Shown piece by piece: positions 27,537-38,203 of a stretch of DNA of 64,000 nt (its first letter is position 1; each line of letters opens with the position of its first letter). The translations under genes and the position numbers were made by a program. The stretch is taken from assembly GCA_029465975.1 (NCBI GenBank), contig CM055745.1:2684204-2748203 (forward strand). Direction: 5' to 3'. The notes below the pieces were generated by a model. It ran no database searches, was not told the origin of the DNA, and saw nothing but the letters and a program-made list of their open reading frames with translations. The DNA comes from Dallia pectoralis. Lineage: Eukaryota; Chordata; Actinopteri; Esociformes; Umbridae.

Positions 27537-28479
27537 ATCCCTGGCTCTTCTCCGAATCTGCTCACACTTTATTTCCTCTCAAGTTTAAATCAAAGATTGC
27601 TCAGAAGCCAGTCAGCTCAAATGGGTTAAGGGTTTTGGAGGGGGTTTGTGTTTAAGGCTTGGTCTAATGTAATAGGGAAATTCTGAATGATACTGCCAAA
27701 GTTCAACACATAACACAGAAATACAGCTCCCCTGGTAGAACTTCGCTTGTGCCAGTGGCTAGATTTACCACGGAACGTCTTAGCTGTACTTTAACACGGC
27801 TCTGCGGGAACTCACAGGCGGAAAAAGCAACAGTGCTGTGCCCGTCAGCAACCCCCCAGCAAACTGTACCCCCTGAAACCCCCCCTATCCTGCAGCAGTA
27901 ATGGATGAAGATGTTCCTGTTTGGGAGGTCACAGGGGAAATCAGAGAACTACCTGTACAGCATGTGTGTGGGCTGGAGGGAGGGGGGAGGGTAGGGCAGA
28001 AAGGCCTTCTGCCACACTGGGATACCTGCTGGCTGTTAGGTGGGTGGGTGGGTGTGTGGCGGAGGGGTGCGGGGGTTGTGGGTATCTAGCTGGAGGGACA
28101 GAAGGCATTACTTAAACAAAGTATCGAGACACAGAGCAGCTCGAAAACCACGCCGTCTCTCCACTCACGATTACCAAGGTCTGAGTCGTGACCTCATGAC
28201 CTTACGCATGAGGCCAATCAGGAAGCGGAGCTCACAGTCTCAGGACGACAGTGAGGAGCACAAAGAAGATCCCGTCACCAAGCAGCTTACAAATATAAAT
28301 ATATAAACATATATAAATATACTGAAATAACGACTTACAACGGGATACACTGACCGGGAAACTTTAGACTCCATCTTACCAAAAATAACCACTGAGTCAA
28401 AGTCCCGCTGACAACCTGAACACCCACTGGGTCACCACACTACGCTTCACACACACACATGCACACGCACGCACACACA
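27537..28479. other. Unique sequence
   Basis: No gene recognised. It is G-rich with GGGTGGGTGGGTGTG near 28037-28060. Short (AC)n runs lie near 28450-28482. Confidence 0.45.
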
Positions 28480-28529
28480 CACGTGGAGGCCACTGTAGCA
28501 TCTCCACTGGTGCGGGTCTCTAATGAAGC

Positions 28530-28860
28530 CCCAGTTGTGACGATACGGAGGCGTCTCTCACTCCGACGGGATAATTACGCCGCTCCCCGGCAGCTGAGTT
28601 TGGCAGATGTATGGGAGGCAGCGCGCCGTGTGCCGAAAGCGCCGTAACGAGCGCCAGGGAGCGGAGGTGGGATTCGGCAGGGCCGCGCCATCCGCCATTA
28701 GCAGGTTGGCACCGCCACAAATGACTGTTTTTCACGGAAGCCCGGGAAGGCTGCGAAATTCCGACGAAATCTAGCGCCGCATCGCGACGCACGGCGCCGC
28801 CGGGGGGGACAGACAGACAATCGACAGACAAACCCAAAACCGGAGGGGGGGGGGGAGGTT
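28530..28860. other. CpG-rich island, about 330 bases
   Basis: CG dinucleotides are dense here (for example GCAGCGCGCCGTGTGCCGAA and CGCATCGCGACGCACGGCGC), far above the CpG-poor DNA around it. It ends in a G run near 28840-28858. It could be an unmethylated regulatory CpG island or an alternative first exon/promoter of the minus-strand gene. No coding exon is recognisable. Confidence 0.5.
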
Positions 28861-29857
28861 GACGCTGCCATGACCGGATTTGTCACCTCTCGCGGCACAG
28901 TGAGCCAAGTGCCGGGCACCCTGGGAAATCACCGAATCAGAATGCGTTGGTTTTTTCTGTGGGCGGGGGGGGAGTGGAAGACAAAAAAATGCCCGGAGAA
29001 ACTGCCATGTATAGAAATTAGGGAGGAGATTGTCAAGTCCTACTGCTTGTATTGTTATACGGATAAAGAGAGACGAACATGGCTGTCCACAGCTGGTCAG
29101 GAGGGAGAACACAGGAAGTGGACACCATTGTGGCATATTTCCCTCTTCCTCTCATTTCTGTCTTTTCCTGTCCTCGAGGAAAACATGGTCAAGATAAACC
29201 TTCCGCTTCACTGCTCAAATGCACTGTGTTCCCCTCCCTGAGAACACGGTAACAACAAAAGCAGCGTCACTGGACTAAATCCCACATCAGAGGAAAACGC
29301 CGTGTCACAAGTCGTTGAGCGTTGTCTCCTCAGAACAGCGTTCCTGTACGCTTGAGGAGGACTCTCCCTGTTCCTTGATACGCCGCCACGTTCTCCACCT
29401 CCGTCCACATCCGGAGCAGCTGGATCATTTACTGGTCATTTGTGAATGCCGTCGACACCAATCAGTGATGGCTAATCACAAACGAACCAAACCATTTCAA
29501 TAGGTGCCTCGCTCGCGCCCGTTTGCTGCCAACTCTCCCTCGTCCTCCCTCTCTCCGATCGTCCCCCTCCGTCTCCTCTCGCCCCGCCGGTCCTCACACG
29601 CCGCCCGTCTGACGCTAAACGATCGATGTCAAGGTGACTCCGGCTGAATTGAGGCCAGTGTGTTTTCCTCGTGCTACTGCAGCCTGGTTCCAGTAATTAA
29701 CACCAGCGCCTAATGAAGTCCAGCTGCTCACCGCGCAGACGGAGCGCGTGCCAAGATCCGGTGGAGCCCCTGTCAGACGGCCATCGCTCTCCACGCACCC
29801 CCTTCACTCACTCCACCCCACTCCCTCCACCCTGTCTCCATGCTCCCTCCATGCTGG
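28861..29857. other. Unique sequence with a second CpG-rich patch
   Basis: No gene recognised. The part at 29505-29630 is CpG-rich and pyrimidine-rich. The part at 29610-29740 (GCTAAACGATCGATGTCAAG, CCAGTAATTAACACCAGCGC, CTAATGAAGTCC) looks like a possible conserved noncoding element. Confidence 0.35.
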
Positions 29858-29990
29858 CCTCCACGCTGCCTCCACGCTGCCTCCACGCTGCCTCCACGCT
29901 GCCTCCACGCTGCCTCCACGCTGCCTCCACGCTGCCTCCACGCTGCCTCCACGCTGCCTCCACGCTGCCTCCACGCTGCCTCCACGCTGC
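29858..29990. repeat. Minisatellite, 11-base unit (CTCCACGCTGC)
   Basis: Twelve nearly perfect copies of CTCCACGCTGC. Because 11 is not a multiple of three, all three frames cycle through the same peptide. The frames are stop-free, which explains the ORFs on both strands. Confidence 0.95.
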
Positions 29991-31042
29991 CGTCTCAGTG
30001 TCGTACTTCATGCTTCTCTCGAACCTCTCCTAGCTCCAGAAGGTCAGCACCTGCCCCCATCCCCATGCAGTGATCTTCAATGCTGCCCACTTCACTCGCT
30101 ACTTCACGCCGACGAGAAAAAATTGCAGAGGAAGACTGAAGAATCGATTGTAAAACAGAACTTTTTTGAAACACATTCAATCACACTGGTTGTTTATCTA
30201 TTACAATATCTGCGGTAATAAGTGAAGGTCCATAACCAAACGGCACGTGCAATCGCAGAAAACCCGGTGGCAGCTTGGTTCCTTAAACCACATCAGGTTG
30301 CCAGGGTTCTCCCAGCTGTCCCGTCCCTCCACTCCTGTTTAACCATGCGACGCTCACTAAAGCCCCGAATCAAAGCCGCATGTTTACCTCAGCCTGTCAC
30401 CTCTCTGGGAGCGTCGCTTTGCATCCTGGGAGTGGGGATTTGAAGACAGAGGACGAGTGCCTGCCTTCAACCACCCATCAACCCAAACACACAAACAATG
30501 CGTAAACAAACGACACACATACACACACACACACACACACACAGGGGCACATACGGAGGAGCTAATAGGAGGCGGGAGGAGCGTTGTGCCACCCTGGGAT
30601 CTCCACCCACCGTGCTCCACAGCTAACAGGAAGGAGACATTCAGCAAGCCCACCCCACCCACCCCCACGCTACCCCCGATCGTCCCTAGCTGACATCAAG
30701 CCTGATCTGGAAGAGAGAGAGAGATGAGCCGTGACATCGTCTCACCCACCCGGAGCCTCTCTGACACCTGAACCAACCGGTCGACACACGCACACACATA
30801 TATACGCTGGACAGCCACAGGGAACGCTTTCCTGAGTCGAAACGAAAAGCAAATATCCTCGGCTCCAGTTCCAGATGAAGTGCAGTATGTGATTACGGCC
30901 CATTCGGAGATATACCAGAGAGTCCTCAGAGAAGCCCGAAGGTCAGAGGTCGACTGATTTATTCTCTGTTAATTCACTCCTACTCCTCCCGACCCGACCC
31001 AGGAGTTCATCGTCCCCCATAATCGGTCCCTCCATCTCCGCT

Positions 31043-31075
<33 letters not shown>

Positions 31076-32516
31076 AGGACAGTGTGATTTATTACGCCGT
31101 GTGATCCTATAACACCCCCCTCCCTCCCTCCCCCCCAAGCCCTCCCCACTGCACATCAGGCCACCCTCACCAGCTGCGACAGATGCGGCCGTCACGCGGA
31201 AAAAATACACTCGGAATACTTAACGAATTAAGCAAGGAGCTAATTGTGGCTGGCCCGTGTTTATCATGCGCAGTAAGACAAGCGGCTTGTTTGTCTTTTA
31301 ACAATTACCAGACAGAGCAGCGAGAGGAGCAGGTGGGGGGGCGGGGGGTAATTGTCCCATTCTCCGCAGCAGCTGGCTCAGACACACCTGGGCGGGTGGG
31401 AGACCCAGGCGGGGCGAGACGAACGAGGCAGGTGCACCTCTGGCATCGCTAAAACAAGCAGCAGCCAACTCTTAGGTTTGGGAAGTGAGCGCACACTCTA
31501 CTGGAGGAGAACACAGACATCAAAGCCTGATCTGGCATCAGTTTGGGGAGAAACCGGTGCCCGCGAGTACATTGGTCAAAAGTCAGTGGACACATTTGCA
31601 CCGGTCGAAGACGATTCTGCACATCGCAAATGTAGAAAACACACACTGCTGTGAAGATTCGGATTGGTCGAGAAAAGCACGAGAAAAATGACTACGTTGC
31701 CCCTCTTTTTTCGGTGGATATTTCTCACACATGTGTAAACACACACACACACACACACACACACTGCTGTGCCAATTTTCCATTCTGTTCATACACCTTT
31801 TGCAGGATCTCTCCCTGAGCTGTTCTCTTATGGATCTCCAAACAGCTTGTAATTACTTTTAATAAACAGCATAAGAAGCAAATCAAGCGTAAACGTGGAA
31901 AAATTAGCTCTCGGGGGGATCAAACGGCACTCAGCCTTGCAAACAAACATTTCACCGACATCTGAGGAGGTATTTTTCCTTGAGCTTTTTTACATCAAAA
32001 CATCGTCGCGCTCAACGCCGGTAACTAAAGGAACGCGGGAGACCGACGGAGAAATGCACGGAGAACGCAGGCAGAACAAGATGGAAACGCCGTGCACGTG
32101 AACATGGTGACTACATCTGCGTCTGTTGGAAGACAGGTCAGCTGACGCCCAGTCAAACCACTTACATCCCTCATCTCCTATCACAACAAACTAAGTAGGT
32201 CTCTGAACCCCCCCCCCACCGCTCAGGGGTTCTGGTTAGCTGGCTTCAGGTGGTGAGGAACCAGTTATCGTTTCCCATGTTCACAGCATTAACACGGTGT
32301 GTTCAGTGAGAGAACAAACCTCCTCCAACACATCAAATCGCGATGAACAAAAAATCAATACTAGTTTGAAAACTAGTCTGAAATATGCCTGCAAAATAGA
32401 TATATATTAGCTCTCTAAATACATACAATCTAATCTAACCTATCAGTGTTTAAACTGGCCCTTCAATTTATGGGGACCAGCAAAGAGGTTTGTGGTATGG
32501 TTCTGTCCTGTGGTAC
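29991..32516. other. Unique intron-like sequence, candidate conserved islands
   Basis: No gene recognised in 2.5 kb. (AC)n runs lie at about 30520-30542, 31046-31072 and 31739-31764. The island at 31200-31320 (ACTTAACGAATTAAGCAAGG, GAGCTAATTGTGGCTGG, CTTTTAACAATTACCAG) is a good candidate for a conserved noncoding element. Frames of 60 to 90 codons show no domain. Confidence 0.4.
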
Positions 32517-33022
32517 CACAGTGCTCATCTGGGTTCCACCACACTGCTCATCTGGGTTCCACCACACTGCTCATCTGGGTTCCAACACACTGCTCATCTG
32601 GGTTCCACCACACTGCTCATCTGGGTTCCACCACACTGCTCATCTGGGTTCCACCACACTGCTCATCTGGGTTCCACCACACTGCTCATCTGGGTTCCAC
32701 CACACTGCTCATCTGGGTTCCAACACACTGCTCATCTGGGTTCCACCACACTGCTCATCTGGGTTCCAACACACTGCTCATCTGGGTTCCACCACACTGC
32801 TCATCTGGGTTCCACCACACTGCTCATCTGGGTTCCACCACACTGCTCATCTGGGTTCCAACACACTGCTCATCTGGGTTCCACCACACTGCTCATCTGG
32901 GTTCCACCACACTGCTCATCTGGGTTCCACCACACTGCTCATCTGGGTTCCACCACACTGCTCATCTGGGTTCCACCACACTGCTCATCTGGGTTCCACC
33001 ACACTGCTCATCTGGGTTCATG
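32517..33022. repeat. Minisatellite, 23-base unit
   Basis: 22 copies of a 23-base unit, CCACACTGCTCATCTGGGTT plus CCA. A CCAACAC variant recurs at spaced copies (near 32580, 32720, 32766 and 32860), a hint of higher-order duplication. All three plus frames are open, giving three overlapping ORFs of 186 to 205 codons that are not genes. Confidence 0.96.
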
Positions 33023-33490
33023 CTCGGGGCGCCGGCTCTGCCAACACTGAGATGAATAACTAAGAATCATGAACGATATGCATCATTAGCCGGACTCCCC
33101 AGAGGACACTTAGGTCCAGGTGAGTGGTTGTGCCTTGTTCCCGTAGGGGGAGGGGTGAATCATGCACACACGGCCTTCAGGGGTGGAGTTTAAATAAACA
33201 AAATGGGGGGGGTGAGGGCACAGCCCCGTCTATACACAGTAATTGTGTCAACTTGTCTGCTCAGGATTTTCGGCCAGCAGTCAGTCATGCAGTATCCTGC
33301 TCCGTGACCCAACAGGCCACTCCCCTGACACGCCCCCTCCCCACCCCCGTGATCAGTGAGGCGGGGCTTCATTCACACAGCATTGAGACAGGAGGTGGAC
33401 AAACCTTGCAGCTGGACAGGTTCTCCTACAGCCATCCGACAGGCAGGGTGGGCAGGAAGAGAAGGCAGGGCGACAGTTAGTCAGAGGGCT
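33023..33490. other. Unique sequence
   Basis: No gene or repeat recognised. Confidence 0.4.
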
Positions 33491-33806
33491 CAGGGTGAGG
33501 GGGTGGGGGGTCCTACATGAGGGTGTGGGGGGGGTCCTACATGAGGAGGTGGGGGTCCTACATGAGGGGGTGGGGGTCCTACATGAGGGGGTGAGGGGTC
33601 CTACATGAGGGGGTGGGGGTCCTACATGAGGGGGTGGGGGGTCCTACATGAGGGGGTCCTACATGAGGGGTGGGGGGTCCTACATGAAGGGGTGGGGGTC
33701 CTACATGAGGGGGTGGGGGGTCCTACATGAGGGGGTGGGGGGTCCTACATGAGGGGGTGGGGGGGTCCTACATGAGGGGGTGGGGGTCCTACATGAGGGG
33801 TCACGG
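33491..33806. repeat. G-rich minisatellite, 20-22-base unit
   Basis: About 15 copies of GGGGTCCTACATGAGGGGGT with one to several extra G residues. Here the plus strand is G-rich, opposite to most other C/G-skewed arrays in the window. Confidence 0.93.
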
Positions 33807-34036
33807 TGGGGCAGCACAGCACACCACACACACCGACCTAAAACACACACACACCGCACCCCCACAACCCCACATATCTAAACCACAGGACTGACAGTAG
33901 CATATGTAGTGGTCCCCATCACACACTCACACACACAACGATCTAAACCACACACCACACACACATCTAAACCACAGGACTGACAGTAGCATATGTAGTG
34001 GTCCCATCACACACACACACAACGATCTAAACCACT
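33807..34036. repeat. Two-copy duplication within AC-rich DNA
   Basis: A segment containing CTAAACCACAGGACTGACAG and TAGCATATGTAGTGGTCC occurs twice (near 33877 and 33968), embedded in CACACA-rich sequence. Confidence 0.8.
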
Positions 34037-35295
34037 AATTCAGTGGACTGAGGAGAGACTCCCAGCCTCGAGACGGGTGAGGAAGAAAGAGAGGTAGGGA
34101 GGGAGAGGCGAGAGTGAGACCGGAGGAGGACGGTGTGAGAGCACAGCTCAACCCACTAATAAACGCAGATGAAGGCGAGGTTAAACACAGTATGCTAATT
34201 GAAATGTGCTGGCTGATTAAGGCCGATTGAGAGGAGAGAACGCGTGCTGTGAGTTCTGGGCACAGGTGATTAGTGAGGTATTAGTGTGCACACTTTACCT
34301 CAGGATGCTATGGAGAGAGCTGAGCAGAGTGTGTGTGTGTGTGTGTCTGTGTGTAGTGTGGTGTGTGTGTGTCTGTGTGTGTGTGTGTGTGTGGTGAAAC
34401 GAGTATGCTCCTCATCTCTCAGCTTTTCCTGAAGTGTGCCTGCCCACACACTCAGAACAGCGCTGGCATCGGCACACACACACACACGGCACACACACGG
34501 CACACACACACGGCACACACACACGGCACACACACACGGCACACACACACGGCACACCACTCACATATTCTGGCCAAATACCAGTTCTGGTAGTAGTATT
34601 TGTACAAGAGAAAGGTATTAAAAGGAGCTGGATGTCGACAAGCACAGAAGTCTATCTTGACTTTGTTTCTGTAGGTTGGGTTGCTCAGGCGGTCTCTCTC
34701 TCTCCCCCTCTCCCTCCCTCTCTCCCTCTCTGTGTGCTGGTGTCTCTCAGGACCACAATGGCCCTTTTTTCACAGGCTTTATTGTTTTCCGCTGTGCAGC
34801 TGAAAACCATGTAAGAGTCCCCTGCAGTTGCGAGTGTGTGTGTGCTAGTGTGTGTGTGTGTGTGTGCGCGAGTGTGCGAGTGTGTGTGTGAGTGTGGTAA
34901 GGCTAAGTTCCCCCTCTCCCCGAATCTCTATGCACGCCTCCCCCCCATCTCCCCCCCACCCCTGCCACTCCAACCCCCGCCTCCGATGGGCACCGAGCAC
35001 TGCCGAGCCGAGGCTAAATTTACGTTCTGAACAGAGAACTGTGATTAGACACACAGGTGGGTCCCCAACGATGGGCACCACAGGGGGGCCCCACTGTACA
35101 GCGGACGGCGCAGGAACACTGGACTGTACGGGGGCTCCTGGAAGAGCCCGTCCTCCTCTATCCACTCTGAGGGAAACAAGATGGCGTAAACACTGCTGGG
35201 AGCGCTGGCATAGAGGTAAATGCTTCAGCGCAATGTAACGCAACTTCGTGTTTCAGACTTCCGCGTATTTACCATTTACACAAAAAAGATGCGAA
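34037..35295. other. Unique sequence with GT and CACACGG microsatellites
   Basis: (GT)n with interruptions lies at about 34330-34392, (ACACACACGGCA)n at about 34475-34557 and (TG)n at about 34838-34900. The island 34160-34240 (GTATGCTAATTGAAATGTGC, GCTGATTAAGGCCGATTG) may be a conserved noncoding element. No gene recognised. Confidence 0.45.
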
Positions 35296-35422
35296 CCCTA
35301 GCCCAGACCTTAACAGAAAGCCTATTTCAAACCCAAAACCTATTCTCAACCCAAACCCTAGCCCAAACCTTAACCCTATTTCAAACCCAAACCCGGATCC
35401 TAACCCAAACCTTGCTACGCCA
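35296..35422. repeat. Degenerate telomere-like repeat
   Basis: Loose run of AACCCTAGCCC, AACCTTAACCC and AACCCAAACCC words on the plus strand, reminiscent of (CCCTAA)n but too diverged to be a true interstitial telomere. It may equally be a minisatellite that happens to resemble one. Confidence 0.5.
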
Positions 35423-36789
35423 CGCAAACTACCTGAAGGTATATGAGAGCGAGTGAAACGACCATGAAATCCCACCAACTCCGTCCGCGGAGGCAACTGA
35501 CACGGGGGTTCACACACGCTATATGTACAGAAAGAAATATTTCCCATCAAGGGACCCATGAAGTCGTTAAAGCCAGTTATCAAACAGAGTGTTCGGATGA
35601 ATACGCTCTCCAACCTGAATCACTTTTGAAAAGGATTAGAGCATTAGAGGAATTATCGTCTTACCACAGTAAACGCCGAAGCGATAAGAGAAGGCAAAAT
35701 AAGAAAAAAAAGCAGATCCTCTCTCTGTCAGCGTCTACCAGTTCATCCCATTCCCGCTGATGTAATCTGACAGGGTTTAGGAGGCCAGAGGAACATCACG
35801 CACTCACCTTTACCCAGGGTGCAGTTGGTACATCTACGGGGGGCTCTATCACATTACCGAATTCGATTATACAGTTGGAGGTGTCTCTGCCAACTCCAAA
35901 TCACCTGTCCGCCTGGACAGAGGAAAACACTGGCACAGACATGAGGATATTCCCTATAATCACATTCCAGGCCAGCCTCACAGTGGAGATACAGCTGACA
36001 GCTCAATGAATTGGACAGTGAGTGACAGGTCGACAGGCCAATGTGAGCGAGGGAAATCCGTAACAAGGTGAGTGAAGCTCTGAACCTGTCAGTGTCAGTT
36101 TGTTATTTTGGACGATTTTATCTATTTTTGTCGTCTGAAATAAGTACGTTTTCAAGTATAGCAGAGAGGATTGTAAAACCATAAAGGAAGGTCTTCTGGT
36201 AATAACTGTCAATTATATTTTGTGAAGACAACATTATTATTATTCATAGTCATTGCTTATTGTTTTTTCCACTCTGATTTCCACTCTGATTTCGTTCAAA
36301 AGAGATTTTAAAAGAAACCAGAAAAACCAACGTGTGTAGGATCTGAGGGAAGTCTGAATCTTCCCATAAAATAAAATAAATAAAATCCTAATTCCACGGC
36401 AGGTATTAGTAGAGGTAACCGTGGTGATTCTGCATGGACCAAGTACCATTCTTCAATTGCGAATCAGCCGACCCCAGAATATGTTCAACCTCGGCGCGCC
36501 TCACTGCCACCTACGAACGTGTGTGGGAATTAGAGTTCTCTCACCTTAGTCGCATATGACACTGTCTAAAGGTGTCTGAGCTGAGTTGTCAGTCTCTTCA
36601 CAGTCACAGCGGTGTGTGTCGCCCGCACCAAATAAACAGAGCAGCTCAATCAACAGTAAACACAGGGAGAAACACAGCCACATTCCTTTAGGCTCAGTAC
36701 CTCCTGGATAAAACACCCGATTTTTAAACAGCATATAATTAAATTCTCACCCATTCCCCACTTCTACCTGTCTAGAGAGAATAATGAAT
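35423..36789. other. Unique intron-like sequence
   Basis: No gene recognised. It is AT-rich at 36080-36400. A plus-strand frame near 35443-35760 has a lysine/arginine-rich end but no domain and no supporting splice sites. Confidence 0.4.
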
Positions 36790-36972
36790 TGGAATAGGAA
36801 TATACCAATATTGCCAGTTGTACAACTGAATGCCTTCAACTGAAATGTGTCCTCTGCATTTTACCCAACCCTGAGGTGCAGGGGGCAGCCCTAATCAGTT
36901 ACCTGATTCGACTTCCACGTCAACAGCTTGATGGTGGGTGGGTTTTGAACCAGCAACCTTCAAGACCCAAGT
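36790..36972 (-). mobile_element. tRNA-derived SINE, shortened copy
   Basis: Closely matches the SINE at 522-787 from its tail (GGAATAGGAATATACCAATA) through CAGTTGTACAACTGAATGCC, the GAGGTGCAGGGGGCAGCCCT block and CGACTTCCACGTCA. It then skips the block with GGTTAACTGTCTTGCTCAAGG and resumes at a B-box-like TTTTGAACCAGCAACCTTC. The A-box end is missing, so this copy is internally deleted and truncated at its head. Confidence 0.75.
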
Positions 36973-38203
36973 ATGTAGTTCCTTTCTGAAGCTACAGTCC
37001 TTTAATGTCTGCAATGTGTACCGCAATGCATAGTCTCCCCTGCATAAACACAACCACATGCACACATCTCCATCCTCCACTCCACAAAACACAGTTCGAG
37101 AAACATCTACTTCTCAGAGTTTTCCCACTTGCTCAGTGACTATGTGTGATCATTCGTATCCACGTGCTCGGCAGGGAAGAAGTCACAATGTGGAAGTGAC
37201 ACAAATCCCATATCTGCGTTGACACAGGAAGGGGGCAGATGTAGGAGCGTTCAGGAGGTAACCTGATTGAGATACAGTGTCACCCTGTTAATGATCCCTT
37301 TAAGACACGGGCTGACATGACGAGCACACCTTCACACATCACCGCGGATAATAGGTGGGGTGTCTGCTACACACATCCTCACAGGCAACGTGAAGAGGGT
37401 AGGGTACAGACACTGGGGAGGTGTGTGTGTGTGTGTGTGTGTGTGCGTATTCCAGGAATCTCAGTTACACCCGAGGATGAGACGGGATGAAAGTGTTAAT
37501 GACAAAACCACACACACACACACACGACTGAGATGACAAAAAAGCATTGATAGCGCTTCAGTAACTGCAGGTGACTGTAAGAACAACTGCAAAGTAGCAG
37601 AGTGAAGTCAACACGGTCAGCACGGCCGCAGCTGTAACACCGATCGATTGATTATCTGCTGCGATGTGTCTACGGCTTCTACGGTCATCGCTTTAGAAAC
37701 GCATTTAGGTACGGAAATGGACACATCTCCAAACGAGTTTGGTTCAAATTTGCCCCAAATGCCTTGACTGTGGCGTGTGCATTGTGTGCAGGATTTCTAT
37801 GAGGAGAAAGTATTAAAGTCCGAGGACAATCGCCGCAGCCATACATCAACGCTGACAGATAGAGTTGCTTTTTAATGATTGTTTTGTAATCTGCCAGATG
37901 AAAAGACGAGTGAAAGGGAGAGCAGAAAACTCTCCTCCCACGGGGATCCTCTTCAATATTCTCACCACAGACAAATGATAAAGGCTAATAGACTGCTCTT
38001 CTACCACTGTCGAGAAGACATCATCGTCTTTGAAGAAGGGTTAGCGAAAGAAATAATCAAATAATAATGGCACTTAAAATAATCTGCCTCAATACCATAA
38101 TTAATCTCCTCCAGCTTTTATGACTATTACGATGTTAATTAACCCAAAATTCCCTTCGTGGCGGCTGAGAGAGATTCCGAGCGTTGCCAGCATTTCACCA
38201 TCC
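36973..38203. other. Unique sequence, candidate conserved noncoding element
   Basis: (GT)n lies at about 37423-37445 and (AC)n at 37509-37525. The stretch 38040-38160 is AT-rich with CAAATAATAATGGCAC, ACCATAATTAATCTCC and GATGTTAATTAACCC, and 37630-37670 has ACCGATCGATTGATTATC. Both look like conserved noncoding elements. No gene recognised. Confidence 0.4.
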
